Source: Beaufortia kweichowensis (taxonomy: Eukaryota; Chordata; Actinopteri; Cypriniformes; Gastromyzontidae). Taken from it: a stretch of DNA of 64,000 bases. Made by a program: the position numbers and the translations under genes. This document shows, in pieces, positions 34,331-47,763 of this stretch. Below the pieces are notes generated by a model. The model was not told the origin of the DNA. It ran no database searches and saw only the letters and a list, made by a program, of their open reading frames with translations. The stretch covers positions 14,730,200 through 14,794,199 of the forward strand of contig CM032807.1 in assembly GCA_019155185.1 (NCBI GenBank). Direction: 5' to 3'. How positions within the stretch are numbered: position 1 is the stretch's first letter; each line of letters begins with the position of its first letter.

Positions 34331-36116
34331 AACTTTCACTCCAGGTAATGCATTTTGCTGTCACATTTGACATTTCTATTTTTCCTTTAAACTAAACACT
34401 GTGTGAAAGTTTTCTGCAGTTTTTGACTGTAAAGCACATGAATATTTAATGATGTCATTTTTGATTGGTTGTTTGTTGTTAAACAGTTTTTTGTGGACCA
34501 CATACTGTACACTTTTGGCGAAACGCAGTCTTACCCCCTTCAAACGATTTGGAAGTCAAAACAGATTCATAAAATCTTAAAATGATTAATAAAAACATAC
34601 ACAAAAAGATAATTTTACACATATTTTAGCACCTCTTGTAAGAATGACCCCACCAGTAAGGGTGTCCCCCCATAATACAGAGAAAATGTTTCTTTATTCA
34701 TTTGTTTTATTTTACTCGTGACAAACATTATAAATGGCCTTCTACTGAATAGTCAACTTGAAGTACATCTGTGCTGCTTCTATCCATCTAGGGCTCCACT
34801 TGAGGAATGGCTATTGAAATGATGTCTATGTCCTTCAGAATATAATTATTTAACAGAATGTGTAGTATCTTTAAAAGCAGAGCTTTTTGGCTAATATCCC
34901 AATGCTTTTTAGCCCACAGTCCTGGTTTAATGCCAACAGACTGTATTGTGCTGCTACTAATGACTTGAAACTACTGGTGTAATCCGTGAATGTCAGATAA
35001 CGGTGTTCATCAAGGTCTAAGTCTAATTCTTCTCACCAGACTTAAAATGCATTTTCTGAATGCAAAAGTATGGCATGCACAAGTCGATGTTTAGTTGACC
35101 CTTCTGCCTTTGTCTCTACAGTATGTGCCACGTTTATTTTCGATTTATGTCTTCATAATACAGTAATTCAAGGCAAACATGTATAAAACCTGCTTATTTA
35201 TTAGAAAAACATTCATTCATTCTAAAAACAGCTGTTTTGGCCATTAATTTACATGACAATAGTTTTTGAACAGGTGCAATGTTTCGAAAGCGATACTGTT
35301 ATTGTATCTGCGTAAACTATGAACACAGTTTTTTAAAACGGTCATGTGTGTGCATGGTCTATACGCATGCTTAAGTGTACACGCATGCGCAGATGGATAG
35401 TGTTGCAAGTGACATCACCAACTACTAGCCTGGCATGAACAATTAGATGTTTTTGTGGATTTGTGTGAACAGGAATCGATTTCACAGTGTTTGCATATGT
35501 ACGCAAAACTTTTTAAAAACACAAAAGAAAAACTTAGTATATTGTTGTCGTGAAAAAATGTAACTTAAATTCCCACTTCCTTTTTGTGGTGAAAAATGTG
35601 ACTGTTTGTGAAGTCTAATTAATTCTAATTATTAGATTAGGTTAGGTTATGTGTGTTTATTGCTGCATTCAAATGATTATGTGGTTGATTTCGAGATACA
35701 GTACTCACACATGAATTTATAATACTGAAATTAATGATTTATTGACATGCGTTTTATTATTTTACACCAGAAGTTGGCTTCCTAAACACTGATTTCAATA
35801 TTTGACATGGCCTTGCTTAAATTTTATAATACTGAAAATAAGGATTTTACGTACTAAAATTAATTGTTTTATTGACACAGTTGGATTCCTAAACACTGAT
35901 TTTAGTCTTTGACATGGCTTTACTCAATATTAAAGATATTTTTACAGAGCGTTCTTCATATTAAGTAAGGATGATTTATGGAGAAAACAGTAAATCACAA
36001 AAGATGACTTTAGCTGGAGTCACAGACAGTCACATATAAATGTGACATATATGTGCATGGTTTTTTAAATGTTAGTACAAAGTGTTCCGATTGATTAGTC
36101 TAATGTACATGAATAT

Positions 36117-36152
36117 TCGTCTATCTGTCTGCCTACCTGTCTGTCTATCTGT
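36117..36152. repeat. Imperfect (GTCT)n microsatellite
   Basis: A run of GTCTATCTGTCTGCCTACCT then GTCTGTCTATCTGTT. Confidence 0.8.
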
Positions 36153-36784
36153 TATGAACAATATTTCTGTAAAATAGACTGTTCAATGGCTCATTTTATT
36201 ACACTTACCACTTATGCTTAGTCCTTAAACTTCAGTCATTCCTATTAATTTCCTAATAAAAGTACCTACTCTTATCTTAGATATATAAAGCTCTTTATGA
36301 TTATCAGCTCTTTGATCGTTTTCTGTCCTTCCTGTCAGATCAGCTAAAATAAAGAGAAGTATAGAAACAGTAAATCAGCCAATGTTAATGCCCAGTGGCA
36401 GAGACAATCAATTCAACTGTTGTTCCAGTGACATCAATCAGTGCGTCTCCCTCCGGCAAAACAGCAGTTTTGAGTCAGAGAGATGTACTTTTCAACCTGT
36501 GGATTAATATCCAGACATGTCAATCAAGTCAGTGAAAACAACGAAGGTATGTAAAGGATTAGCACATAAAATAAGAGACTGGTTCATAATCAGAAACATA
36601 ATGATCTGCGTATGAGTCATCTCTTACTTCTTTTATGTGTTCAATAACATTTCCTCCTGAGTGGATGTGTGTATGGCAGAAAAATACTGCTCAGCAGAAG
36701 TCTTTAAGAGCCGTAAAGACACAAGGCATGCACATTTTGAATCTTATTACAACTTTCCGTTGATGTATATTTACTGTATATTTT

Positions 36785-36826
36785 ATGCATTTAGCAGTTT
36801 TATTCAAAGCGACTTCAAGCAGTACA
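36785..36826. repeat. Teleost repeat core fragment
   Basis: ATGCATTTAGCAGTTTTATT then CAAAGCGACTTCAAGCAGT is a degenerate copy of the widespread core. Confidence 0.55.
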
Positions 36827-38615
36827 TTTTGATCACTCTGTGTTTCGTGGGTATTGCCACAAAGTTTTAAGTTATTTTAATTAACAACAAAGTGATATTT
36901 AATAAATGAATGTTGTCCATCAGTCATTTGGTCAGTCACTGTGAATTTCACACGATGACAATTAAGTATATCATGATGGAGGTGAAATCGTCTCTCACCT
37001 TGTCTAGTCTGGACTGGGAATAGGAAAAAAAACTAAAGATACACCAAATAAAATTAAAATTGAAACTCTTCCATGTCCTTCAAAAGTTTAATGCAGTATA
37101 GTCAACACTACTGAAGAAAAGGGTTAAAAACTGAATTTTAACAACTGGTTTTAAGTGCCTAACGATTAAATGATTAGAAATAATTCATTAATATGTACAG
37201 TACTCTGTAAATGACATATAGCTTTTAATTTAGTATTAAGAAAATATTGATCTAACAAGTACAGACTACAAGAAAAGCACACACTACTCATACAGTAGCT
37301 GGTTAAATGTTTGCTTTAGTAAGCAAATTATAAGACATCGACGCAACTTTAGGCCTAAAAAACTATATGGCTCATTTGAATTACAGCCCAGATACTTAGT
37401 AATTAATGTATATAGCGTGTAATCTAAGCCTCTGGTGAAAGTATATATAATTAATAATAAAGTTGTTAATTTTAGATAAAGTTGATTCTGGAGTTCTTAA
37501 GCTACACTGGAGCATTAAGCCCATTTATGAAGAATTAAAATGAGTTGGAAACTAAAACACAAGTCATTACAGTGATGTTGGTCATGAAAACATTTTTGAT
37601 GACCAGTTGACATGTTAATGATGTGTCGAGATGAGAAGACGAATGTGGCCACACAGGTTTGGCCTGAACTACGTTAACAGTCACCACACCTTCTGTAAGC
37701 TGATTTTTGATTGAAAGAAAGTTATGCTTTGACACACTAATAAGGATATAGAATGGAAAAGAATATATCACACCCTGTTTAGCATTTGATGTTTTTACCC
37801 ATCTTTATAACTGCAAAGGATATTTGCATAGTTACTTTCAAAACACACTCCACACCCATGTGTTTTTTTCTTGTGTACAGTAAATTGACCAAAACACCCA
37901 AAACCACAAGCAAATTAATCTGTTCGTCAATTTATGAAAGTGTTAACAGGGCAGCTTTGGCTAAATACCAGAAGAGTGACATGTCAAATGATAAACCGGT
38001 CCATGGGAAGTTGCTGCAGGTATACTGTGTTATTGTGATAGAACTTTAGCCACTGGCTTGACATTAAAAACGCAGGATATGTTCACTGAGCGTTTTTGAT
38101 TTATAGTGTTTGTTGCTGTGCCAGCTGCCTGTTATATGCATGTTGGGACGAAATGTTTGGAGGATCCCGAGATTCCAAAGTTGTCTTGTTTTCTACAGCC
38201 TGTACGATTAATTGAAATTGACCAATCGTAAGTGACCGATTGAAAAAAGAACTCGTCATAGGTGCAATCGTAAGCATCATAAAAAATATGCTCCTTAAAC
38301 CCTGTACTGATTTTAGTAGTGTGGTGTTAGCATGTTGCTATGCTAAGGACGCAATAATAACAGAGCCGCCAACTCTCACGCTTTTGCCGTGTGACACACG
38401 GTTTTGCCTGCTTTCACACACACAAACGATCTTGGGCCGAGACTCATTCAAGCCCGACGGTAGATGCCACTGATGGCGTCTATGGCTAGCTGCACCCCGA
38501 AGTTAGCGACAGAAGAAGAGATACCCCGAAAGAACGAGAGAAACTACCACCTCAAGACGTCTGATGACGAGAATCTGAGCTGAGTAGGTATGCAACAATG
38601 AAATGTTGTCACTCT

Positions 38616-39017
38616 AAATGACTGCCTATGTACCACAATAAAGCCTTATTCATAGACCAGTGTTTAAGATTTGACCTAGGTAGGTTAATTGATATTTTGA
38701 ATGGTATTAAACTAATTCTTAACTGAAATCTAGCCTATGTTGTAAAGTTGTACTGTTTAAGCACTTTATTTGTTTCTGATGGACCATGTGGTGGGAGGCT
38801 TTAAATGAAGAATAATATCCCTCCCTAACTAATCTTGTGTCGTTTTTGGCTGAACATAAATCATCAAGTGCTCTTGAGAATACAATTATTCACAACATAG
38901 GCTAGGTTTCAGTTAAGAATTAGTTTAATACCATTCTAATCAAAATATCAATCAACCTACCTAGGTCAAATCTTAAACACTGGTCTTAGGCTTTATTGTG
39001 GTACATAGGCAGTCATT
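38616..39017. repeat. Foldback element with about 120-bp terminal inverted repeats
   Basis: The left arm (about 38616-38743) starts AAATGACTGCCTATGTACCA. The right arm (about 38898-39017) ends TACATAGGCAGTCATTTT. They match over their length, sharing CAGTGTTTAAGATTTGACCT and GGTATTAAACTAATTCTTAA, with a few short indels. The centre of about 150 bp is unique. It is a non-autonomous foldback transposon with no coding content. Target-site duplication is unclear. Confidence 0.85.
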
Positions 39018-40597
39018 TTGGCACAACAATAGTTTTCTGGTTGAATGCTCAGCTCAAGTCTAGAAGGCCCTACAAGTCATGATGACGAACATGAATCAGA
39101 ATAAGTTCAGGTATTGCACATCTTTAGCAGCCCAAAAATCCACTAGAATGCCGGAAATCACAACTACTTAATCCAAAATTTCCTGGGGGTGGACCTTCAG
39201 CTATGTCTGCTTCACAGAATGTAACCAATATTGTCCATCTCCAGTAGGCTGCCCCTATCAACGGCTTTGGGCCTCCCCACAAACCACCAGAATGCAGTTT
39301 ACAACATCAAATTAATTCCAATTCTCTGATATCTGAGCCACCAACTTGTGTATATTCTTTATCTTTATACTTTTTTGTTATTTAAATCTATAATCCATAA
39401 CTTTTTGGTTAAACATTTAGCAAAACCAGTTACTGAAAATCAGTTTTTAAACTTCTCCTTGCTGATTTGCAATGGTAAGCATATAATAATCATTTATAAG
39501 GTTATTACAGTTTGACAGGTAATTTGACATAATTGTGTGTAAAGGTTGCACATCACAGATTGAGTAAATTACTCTATGTGTTTATTATTAATTTGCACTT
39601 GTTTTTTTGTCACATGGCATACTGGGATCACCTTTTTTCATGAAAGGTAAATGCAAAGCTGCTTTGGAATTTGGCCAAAGGAATGTATCTTAGAAGTTAC
39701 CGTCATGCTACTATCTACCTTTTGATGCATTGTTCCACAGCACCTATGATGCCTTAAAATGTTGCTTATAACTTAAACATTGCAAATATTTCCTGGTTTC
39801 AGTTGTCCTGTTTGTATAATATTCCATTCTCACATCGCTATCATATATTGCCTTGAGCAGCTTGTGTCTTGTGTGAGAACTGTCTGTTAAAGTCCTGCGG
39901 TGAGTCAGAATGTCAACACGTTTTTTTCCTCCATTTAGACCAGATTAACTTGTCAAACCACTGGTCGTTTGCCAGACTGGTCTTTCTGAACGGATCTTAA
40001 AGTCTGATCCTTCATGGGCCGATGGCAAAGGCTTAACAAAGCACATGGCCGATCAGAGAGAAAGGTAGCGGGCCGTGGATTTAAGATGGTTTTACCTGGA
40101 TATGGCAGAGTGGTTCACATGGATTAGGTCTCCAAAGCCTGTTGCATGCAGGGTGTGGTTAGAACATGGTTCTTCTGCATCCACACTCACCTTAACTTAG
40201 ATTAAAAGATTCAAACTATATACATTTTTGTATACAAAGCCCACTTTGTGAAATTTACTCTCCTCTAGCAATACGGATGAAAAATATTGATGTCCAGTCA
40301 ACAACAAAATGCTTTAACATTTTTAACCCAACTTCCTGTTTCAACACGAAATGCTAAAAAAATGAGTTCATGGTGTCTTTAAGTTGGACACACATGAGGT
40401 ATTTGCTACACATGGGATACACAAAATAGTTTTAGGGGTGTTTGTCACTGTTATAATTACGCCTCAAAATGGGAAAACTGATTTGTGCTACAATGTGTTC
40501 TGCAAAGCTGCTTTGCCACTGTTCACATTGTTAAAATGTTATAAAAATAAAACTTATTTGACTGTTTGGAAAGATTTCAATTTGGTTTGTTTTGTAA

Positions 40598-40680
40598 GAA
40601 AGTAACTAAAGCATAAGTAACTTAAGTAACTAAAGTATAAAGTAACTAAAGAAAGTATGAAGTAACTAAAGTAACTAAGC
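40598..40680. repeat. AAGTAACTA tandem repeat
   Basis: Six or so imperfect copies of AAGTAACTAAAG within about 80 bp. Confidence 0.8.
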
Positions 40681-41129
40681 TTTAGAAATTATTTTTTTTT
40701 CTGTTTTCTTTTAAAAAAACATGTTAATGGTAATTACAGTACAGTGTGTAGGAAACTAACAGTATTAATGATAGTGTTCTAGAAGTAAATTATTATATGA
40801 ATTCATAAAATAATTCTTAAATAATTATATGAATAATTAAAAAAACTTACTGAAAAGACTGCGATGGTACTTGATACAGTATGCTGTCGGATGGGTAACT
40901 TGTGTTTTGGTATGTAGCTGTTTATGAAATTTGGGACGTTGGAATGGGAATCACGGTTCATGAGCCGATACATGAGTGAAACGGCAAAAGACATATGGAT
41001 TAAGGTGCAACACGGCCCTAACATCGTGGCTTGCTCGCGTACTTGCCATACCTGCTCCTGTTTTGTGCTTTGCTTTAATTGGTAATTATTTTTCATGGTT
41101 AATGCCTTTATTCAGACTGTCAGTGTATC

Positions 41130-41700
41130 GTCAGGAGCGAAGGATTAGGAGCCCCTGAGAGACGCGCAGAGAGATGAGACACTGGCAAAGGGAGGACAGC
41201 TCATTTTTACCCAGGCAGAGAGGGAGGACAGCTCATCTTTGATCCGGCAGGGGCTTCGCAGGCCAGAGGGGTGACAGCTGCATTTTCTTTAGCCCACATT
41301 TGAATTTGAATTCTATCTTATGATGCAGCTATGTGCCGGCTTGGCAGGGCAGTGGGGTAATCTGCTCGGCACAAACGCCCGGGCTTTCTTCCTGTGTGCC
41401 CTCACAGAGATTTAAGTAATTAAACTTAAATTGAATGCATAAAAAACCTCACTCGTACCGGTGGCTGTCTTGCTCGTGCCAAGAGTGAATAGTCAGGGCT
41501 GCCCTGTCTCTCTAATCCCTCTTACCATTTCTGCCCTTCTGACTTTGGCTGGCCTCGCGCTGGAAGCTCGGCATTCCTCTCCGGGAACATCTTTGCATGC
41601 TGGAGAATGTGACTTCCCACAGCGTGCTGGAATAAACATCTGTTTGCAAAAGAAATCTGCTCCAGCAATTTCACACAGTCAAGATTACGTCACTCGCGAT
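41130..41700. promoter_or_regulatory. Candidate regulatory block with short internal repeats
   Basis: This is a GC-richer block. AGGGAGGACAGCTCAT occurs at 41189-41204 and again at 41221-41236. A third degenerate unit (GGGGTGACAGCTGCAT) follows near 41268. The CAGCTG E-box and CAGCTCAT variants recur in each unit. Further on are TTAAGTAATTAAACTTAAAT and CACTCGCGATAACTGAAC. Function is inferred only. Confidence 0.25.
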
Positions 41701-41943
41701 AACTGAACTAATTTCAAAATGTTTTCGAGATCAACACAATTTATGCTGCACGTGGTATCCGAAATTTTGTACTTTCCACTTCTAAAGCTTGTTGCATTTG
41801 AGTGATTTGTTGTCGTAAAGAATTAGGAATCATGGAGGACAATTCAAAATGTATACAAGATTATGTTGCTGAGACTAAAATGGGACATCCTGTCTGTTGT
41901 CAAGCACACTTGAAGAAGTGTTTCACCATGCTATGTAGATAGG

Positions 41944-42075
41944 GGCAATTCCAGCATTATAAATGTGGCATTTTCTGTCAAAACTTCAAATATTAATTCT
42001 TACTGAATGTATGCATTACCAATAGGTTGAACCATCTGTTTATATTTTCAATCCAGACATCAACAACAAAATGCT
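41944..42075 (-). repeat. Interspersed repeat, YGRD-frame family (minus orientation, decayed)
   Basis: GGCAATTCCAGCATTATAAA, then CTGTCAAAACTTCAAA, GAATGTATGCATTACC and GTTGAACCATCTGTTTATAT, ending with CCAGACATCAACAAC. This is the reverse of the copies at 46071 and 56700. Confidence 0.6.
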
Positions 42076-42639
42076 ATCTGCATTTATATGGCTCTATATA
42101 GTATTGCTCCATGTTGTAAAATATGACCCCATCAGTCCAGACTAGTCGGTAATCGAAGTCTTGTAATATAATTATGACATAACAGGCACCAAAATTTGAT
42201 TTGAGTCATTCATTTCACTATGATTTCAATATAGAATGTATGTATAATTTCATTATATAATATGATTTTATGTAGAAAATGTAAATAACAGTAATCATAC
42301 AGTAAAAATGATTTTAGCTGGGTTAGAAGTACCTTTTTTCAATGATTCAAAAATCAAAAGTGGGTTAGTTTGCGAACAGCCTTCTGTAACTGTCCCCTGT
42401 AAAAAACTTTAATGCATTGCCGTGCATTACATTGAAACTTTTTTGATCTTTATAAAGTATATTTTAAATTGCTCTCAGTACAGGGCATTTACTTATAAAC
42501 GAAAAAACGTAGTACAGTAGATCGTAGTAGGTTCAAACTTTCACACTGTAAAGCAAAATCCAGATCTTGGAGTAAAAGGTAGATTCAGCAAGCATTTACT
42601 ATAAAAAGAAGATTGTTTGTTGGAATGTATAGCATGTGC

Positions 42640-43470
42640 AGGCAATTTAATGAAAGAGACCGGAGGCCCCACACTATTCCAGCGTGCTGGGGGATGCACG
42701 TCTAACATAAAAAAAATCTCTGTGGAAGTCTGAGGCCTTGGGCAGAATACTTTTTATATGACCAAAATCTTTCATTGTATGCAAACCGCTTGCACAGGAG
42801 CTCCTGTGATTGTAATTAGCCGGATGGATGACAGGATAAGGAGATAAGGTCCGACTTGGCACAGTCTTCCATCGCAGGCGCCTCGCCGGCCAACACACGG
42901 ATCCCACATCAAAGTGAGAGTGGAAAAAGTCTTGCGGGGATGACCTGTTACAGCAAACGACTCATAAAGACAGAAGACAGACAGACAAAAAAGGGGGAAT
43001 CGATCGCGCCCCCACGTACAGTACATGGCCGCCCGGCATCGGCCCGTGAGGTAATTACATCTTACACGTCTCGCTGGGCATTATACGTGTATGTTTTCAT
43101 TTACAACACAAGGACCTCCAAGGCCTGGACAGAAATCCCATTTAATAGTTACCTGTCAAGCGTAATTAACAGTGTTTTTCTCATCCCCTGCTTTTCATGT
43201 TGCCTGCAGCGAGACGTTCCTTTCGAGTTGTGTCTGTCTCAGCGCCTTTGCCACCCAAAGCTCAGAGACGCTTTTAATTGCAACGACGACCACAAGAAAC
43301 ACAAAATCCTCATAAAAGTATAGAAAAGCTGGCCGCGTTCCCAATGAGGGCAGCAAATCGGGGCGTAATTACAGGTAAGCGACCTCTCCATCTCAGACAG
43401 CTCAGCGGGAGGGAGATTTTTCAATATTTTAAGTACGGTCACAGCTTGGTGGTTTATTTATTGTTTGAAT
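42640..43470. promoter_or_regulatory. Candidate conserved block with four TAATTA-type cores
   Basis: The block includes GTGAGGTAATTACATCTTAC near 43046, AAGCGTAATTAACAGTG near 43158, CTTTTAATTGCAACG near 43273 and GGGCGTAATTACAGGTAAG near 43361. It is repeat-free and GC-balanced. A 155-codon + frame at 42856-43323 crosses it, with no domain signature and no paired splice evidence. It could be an unrecognised exon but is more likely chance. Confidence 0.33.
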
Positions 43471-43565
43471 GCTGGCTTCAGGCGGTACCCTGTGTAGATG
43501 TACAGTGGTTAGAAAGTAAATATTGACCAGTTAATTAGCACCAGTCATATTACCCAGAAATCCCA

Positions 43566-43771
43566 ACCTGATCTTACAGGAATTTGTACGTATTTTACGA
43601 GGTGGCTAATTCGTTTGAATTCGCACGATGTGAATCATAACAAACTATATGATTATAATAAAAAAAGCAACGATAAAGACACCACCCTAATGTCACTAGG
43701 GAGAAGGCGAATCTTTCCAAAACACACAAATGAGCTCATATGAATTTGTACAAATTAGCTTGTAAAATTAA
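43566..43771. repeat. MITE-like element, ACAGGAATTTGTACGTATTT family (copy 1)
   Basis: The left end is TTACAGGAATTTGTACGTAT then TTTACGAGGTGGCTAATTCG. The right half (ATGAATTTGTACAAATTAGC) is truncated before the terminal repeat. Related copies are at 48725 and 55493. Confidence 0.7.
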
Positions 43772-44479
43772 ACTTGTAAAATATGAACAAATTTATTTTT
43801 GTTGGAAAAGCTACCTTTTTTAATGAAGTATGATGAGGTCTCTGTCTTACAACGTTTGAGTGGCATTTGGAAATAAAAAAGATTGTTTTAAGAATAAAAA
43901 AGATTTTCAGAATGAAGTTGCAACATTATGACTATTAGGTTTTAGTGTTATTTGCTCATATTTTGAATTATGATATACAAAAGTAGTAATATTTTAAGAA
44001 TAATGTCAAAATGTACTATAATACCATATCACAGAGCCATCAGGATGATGTGTATTTATGAATGACCAGAATCTATGCTTGCATTAGTTGGCACTTTTGT
44101 TAAAATGATATTTTATAGTAAATGTTTAAATGCATAGAAATTAAATTGGTGATTTTGGTCTTTCCAGGGAATATTATTTACTGTACTTTGTAATATCAAG
44201 TGATTATAGTGACACAGATTAGTATACATTTTGCAAGCATGCTGCAATCACATTTATGTTTTTTATTTGATTTAATACCTACCTAATTTTTAATCTTTTG
44301 TAATGTTGTAATTGCTAGAAAATAGCAAAGTGACCTAAATTATCTCACATTTTGCAGGGTTGCAAAACAAAAATGCAAACGTCAAACAGCTGATGTAATA
44401 GTATTGTTAAAGCACCACCTGATCATTTACATTACATATTTACTTTTTGGTGTGAAATGGTTCAAGTCAACAGAACGGA

Positions 44480-44960
44480 CCTCATCATGTTCTCTTTGTT
44501 TGCTCAGCGATACATGCAGAATAAGCTGTGTGTTCAGATGAACCGTGCGCGCAAGAGGCCAGCGGTTATTAGGCCGCGTATGTCGTATGTCCTGATGTTT
44601 TATGTCACCGTGTTGAACATCAGGTTTGTCTAGATTGGCCAGACAGAGCTCTATTGATCAGCCAATTTAGCTTTTTGTCATTTACAAGCATGATGATGTC
44701 AGATGCATGATAATTTCCCCCCGTCATTCCAAAGGTGACAATCTGCAGCGTTTAAAGAAGCCGGTTGGTGTTGACTCCACCCTGAGCTGTTCTTCTCCAG
44801 GACATCTTCGCCTACGGGGCTACAAGCGAGCCAGCGCGGTGTGTGGGAAAGCGTCCCTCCCTGCCCGCTCTCCAACGTGCCTCACAGCTATTTCCACAGT
44901 TTGCATAATAACCGGCTACGTGGGGATCTTTCTAGAAAGCGTATCTTGGTAAGTGGAACA
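44480..44960. promoter_or_regulatory. Candidate downstream conserved block
   Basis: This repeat-poor, GC-richer stretch has CATGATAATTTCCCCCCGTC near 44705 and GGTGTGTGGGAAAGCGTCC near 44837. The latter contains GTGTGGGAAAG, a good match to an RBPJ/Notch core (GTGGGAA). Notch is a known upstream input to BCL11B in T-cell commitment, so the site is of interest, but a single core is weak evidence. Confidence 0.22.
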
Positions 44961-45411
44961 GTGGAAGTCCTCTGGAGACACGTAGAGATTCCACAAGGAG
45001 TGGGGAAATCACAAAGTTAAACTATAAAAAGAACAAAACAGTGGAGTCTTGCTGTTTTAATAATAATTTCAGGAACTTTTCAAACGGAGGCTCGCGCAAC
45101 CGCGTTACAATAACCAAGGGACTGATATGTGAATGGAGAGTTATTTAATTAGCCCCTACGAGTAATATTTTTACTTCTTTTGTGTGGACCGTTTTAATGA
45201 GTTTTTTTTTATAAAAGCCTAATTTTTCTGTTAACTTTTATTTGGATTATCATTCTTCAAAGCAATGTCAACTATTTCCCGATCAATTGAAAATCACAGG
45301 AAAATCAGACTATTGTGTTCATGGATGATGTTTTATGTGTACTATCTTTATTTTGTCTTAAGCTTCTGCGGGTAATCTGGATATAATAGCTAATTTAATC
45401 ACTTCCCATTG

Positions 45412-45580
45412 CTTAAAGGGGTCATATTATGTGATTTCTTGTTTTTCTTTCCCTTTAGTGTGTTATGTAGCTGTTTGTGCATGCATAAAATAATGTGTAA
45501 ATAATGACTTTTTAAACCCTAAAACTACGTAAACACATTGCATTAAACCAAATAAACCAAATAATGTTCTATTTAGAAGC
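45412..45580. repeat. Cyprinid interspersed repeat fragment
   Basis: TTAAAGGGGTCATATTATGT then TTTCTTTCCCTTTAGTGTGT and GTGCATGCATAAAATAATGT follow the order of an abundant cyprinid repeat. It is a partial copy. Confidence 0.5.
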
Positions 45581-46070
45581 ATCATATGACCATGAAATAA
45601 TGGATAAACACATGTTGGAAGTTTAGTCTCTGGTTAAGGTGATGACAAAAAAATTGTGTGTCTGTGCATTTAATTGACTGTAAATTACTTTGGAAGAAAA
45701 GTGCCAGGTAGATGAAAATTTGCAATATAAAGAACAAACACATTTATTATTGAAAAAGGAGGCGTTCCGCCAGACAAACTGATTACATGCTCAAAGGTCA
45801 CAGGGTGCAAGTCTCAGTCTATTTACACAACCATTAAGCAAGAGAAAGTGTTTTAAGAGTCGTCTGTCAGGGCAAAAGTCAAGTGCACCGTCTGATCCTG
45901 CAACAAGCCGGTCCATATTTCATCTTCAGCCTTCCGAAACAAGTGGGTCACGACCATTAGAAAAAAACGTACTTGACCGCAAACATCCCAATCTTCATTG
46001 GAACAATTTTACAACAGATGCAGTTCCAGTCTAACTTGATTCGCCAAATTAGCTTTTTAATATAGACAAC

Positions 46071-46232
46071 TCATGCATAGACTGATATTTTTCTGATGTT
46101 TGGACTCTATCAACAGGACTTTAGTGAAATATAAGCAGATGGTTCAGTATATCAGTAATAAATACATTCTGTGAGAATTTATATGTGAAGTGAAAATGTC
46201 ACATCCATAACACCTGAATTACCCATCACAGC
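46071..46232 (+). repeat. Interspersed repeat, YGRD-frame family
   Basis: This copy runs from TCATGCATAGACTGATATTT through GGACTCTATCAACAGGACTT and ATAAATACATTCTGTGAGAA to CACATCCATAACACCTGAAT. It is colinear with copies at 11854 and 56700. Confidence 0.65.
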
Positions 46233-47324
46233 ACTGGGACATTCGTCTGTTCGTATATGAACAGAGCGGACTGAAAGCGAAGCGGGGAGTGGAGTTTTTG
46301 CCTAAAGCGAGGATCAGGTTTTTTGAATGTCGGAGCGTCTGTGTTTTATCTCGCTCCAGAATTGCTTGAAGCAGGGTTTCTCTCACCAGTAAGAGAATGT
46401 GTGAAGAAAATAAGAATGTGAAACAGAAAACCCGGTGTGGAGCTGGAGTGATTGCAGTTATTTGGGTGTGCATGACAAAATAAAATCCCATAGACATCCT
46501 ATTTCATAGTCATATCTAGGTAGCATAATATCATATGGAGCAGAAGGTTTTAGTCTAGTTGACTTTGATCAGAAAGCTACTTTCTAGAACTCCCTAACAA
46601 CCCCCTAGCAACCATGTCATAGCAACACCATGTCAACCATCAACAGCACCACTCAGAAACATTTACTCAAAAAAAGTGTACTTTTTTCTATAGCTCAACC
46701 AACGCCAGGGTCATAGGTCAGATTTCCAAAGAACACACATATTAATAAAATGTACTTTGAATGCCGGTAAGTCGATTTGAATAAAAGTGTCTAGCATATG
46801 TATCAAAGGTCAAGGTAACAAGGTTTTATGTGACATATCAAAGAAAAGATGTTTTTCAAAATATAAGAGATATATATATAAGAGATAAATATAAGCGATA
46901 CTCAAACACATTATTTTAAGATGTTAACAGAATTCAGCGGGCTGAGAGGAATGACAAGTCACCCACCAAACTATCCTTAATTTATCGTGTGAGAGTTTAA
47001 GTAACCATAACTGACCATGATGAATGTAGCGGGCGCTGTGTAATTATTGTCATAGTTATCTTTGTCACCGCTGATAGCTTACATCACACTGTCAAAATCT
47101 ATTTTCTGTGTGATTAATAGCCACAGTCCTGCGAATACATTAGGAGCGTTTAGCCTAATAAGAGCGCAGGGGTCTGAGAGTCTCTCGCCGCTCACGTCCA
47201 CTGGCAGCTCTGAACTGACATCTGCTCATACTGTACGAGCTGTGAGATTAATCTGTAATACTGACCTGGGGTCAGTCCCACTGTGCTATACTGTTTCATG
47301 TCTCTCTCATATATCTTCTAAGAT

Positions 47325-47412
47325 ATGTTAAAGCAAGAGTAACTCCCATTGACTTCTATTGTATGAACATTTTTCAAAATATCCTCTTTTGTGTTTCACA
47401 GAAGCAAGAGTC
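47325..47412. repeat. Cyprinid short-element fragment
   Basis: CTCCCATTGACTTCTATTGT, then TTCAAAATATCCTCTTTTGT and GTTTCACAGAAGCAAGAGTC, is a half copy of the family at 2068 and 58008. Confidence 0.6.
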
Positions 47413-47763
47413 GTACACAAGTTTTAAACTACATAGGGTGAATACTGAATACCGGGTACCGTGCACACAGGAAACGTGGAGACAGGAATTCACAGGAATA
47501 GCTTTACTTAGAAACTTAAACAGGTTATACATCCAAACACGATACCAACTAAAATAACTTTAACGCACGACAAGGAACAAAGGAAAGACACACGGTTTAA
47601 ATAATAGTCCATTAATGAAGGTGCCAGGTGAAGGTGATCAACAAATGACGGATGATAGGGAACTGGTGCGTGGAGTGCAAGGCATTCTGGGAGCTGGAGT
47701 CCTGGGGGAAATGTGAAGCTGTGACAAATACATAATGACCGAATTTTTGTAACTAATATAATA

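Noticed and set aside
36117..36152. CRISPR-like or other spaced array
   Set aside because: Simple GTCT microsatellite without spacers, in a vertebrate genome.
42856..43323. 155-codon + frame as an unknown gene
   Set aside because: No recognisable domain, unlikely start context, and it lies in a repeat-free block better explained as regulatory. Kept only as a non-coding candidate.
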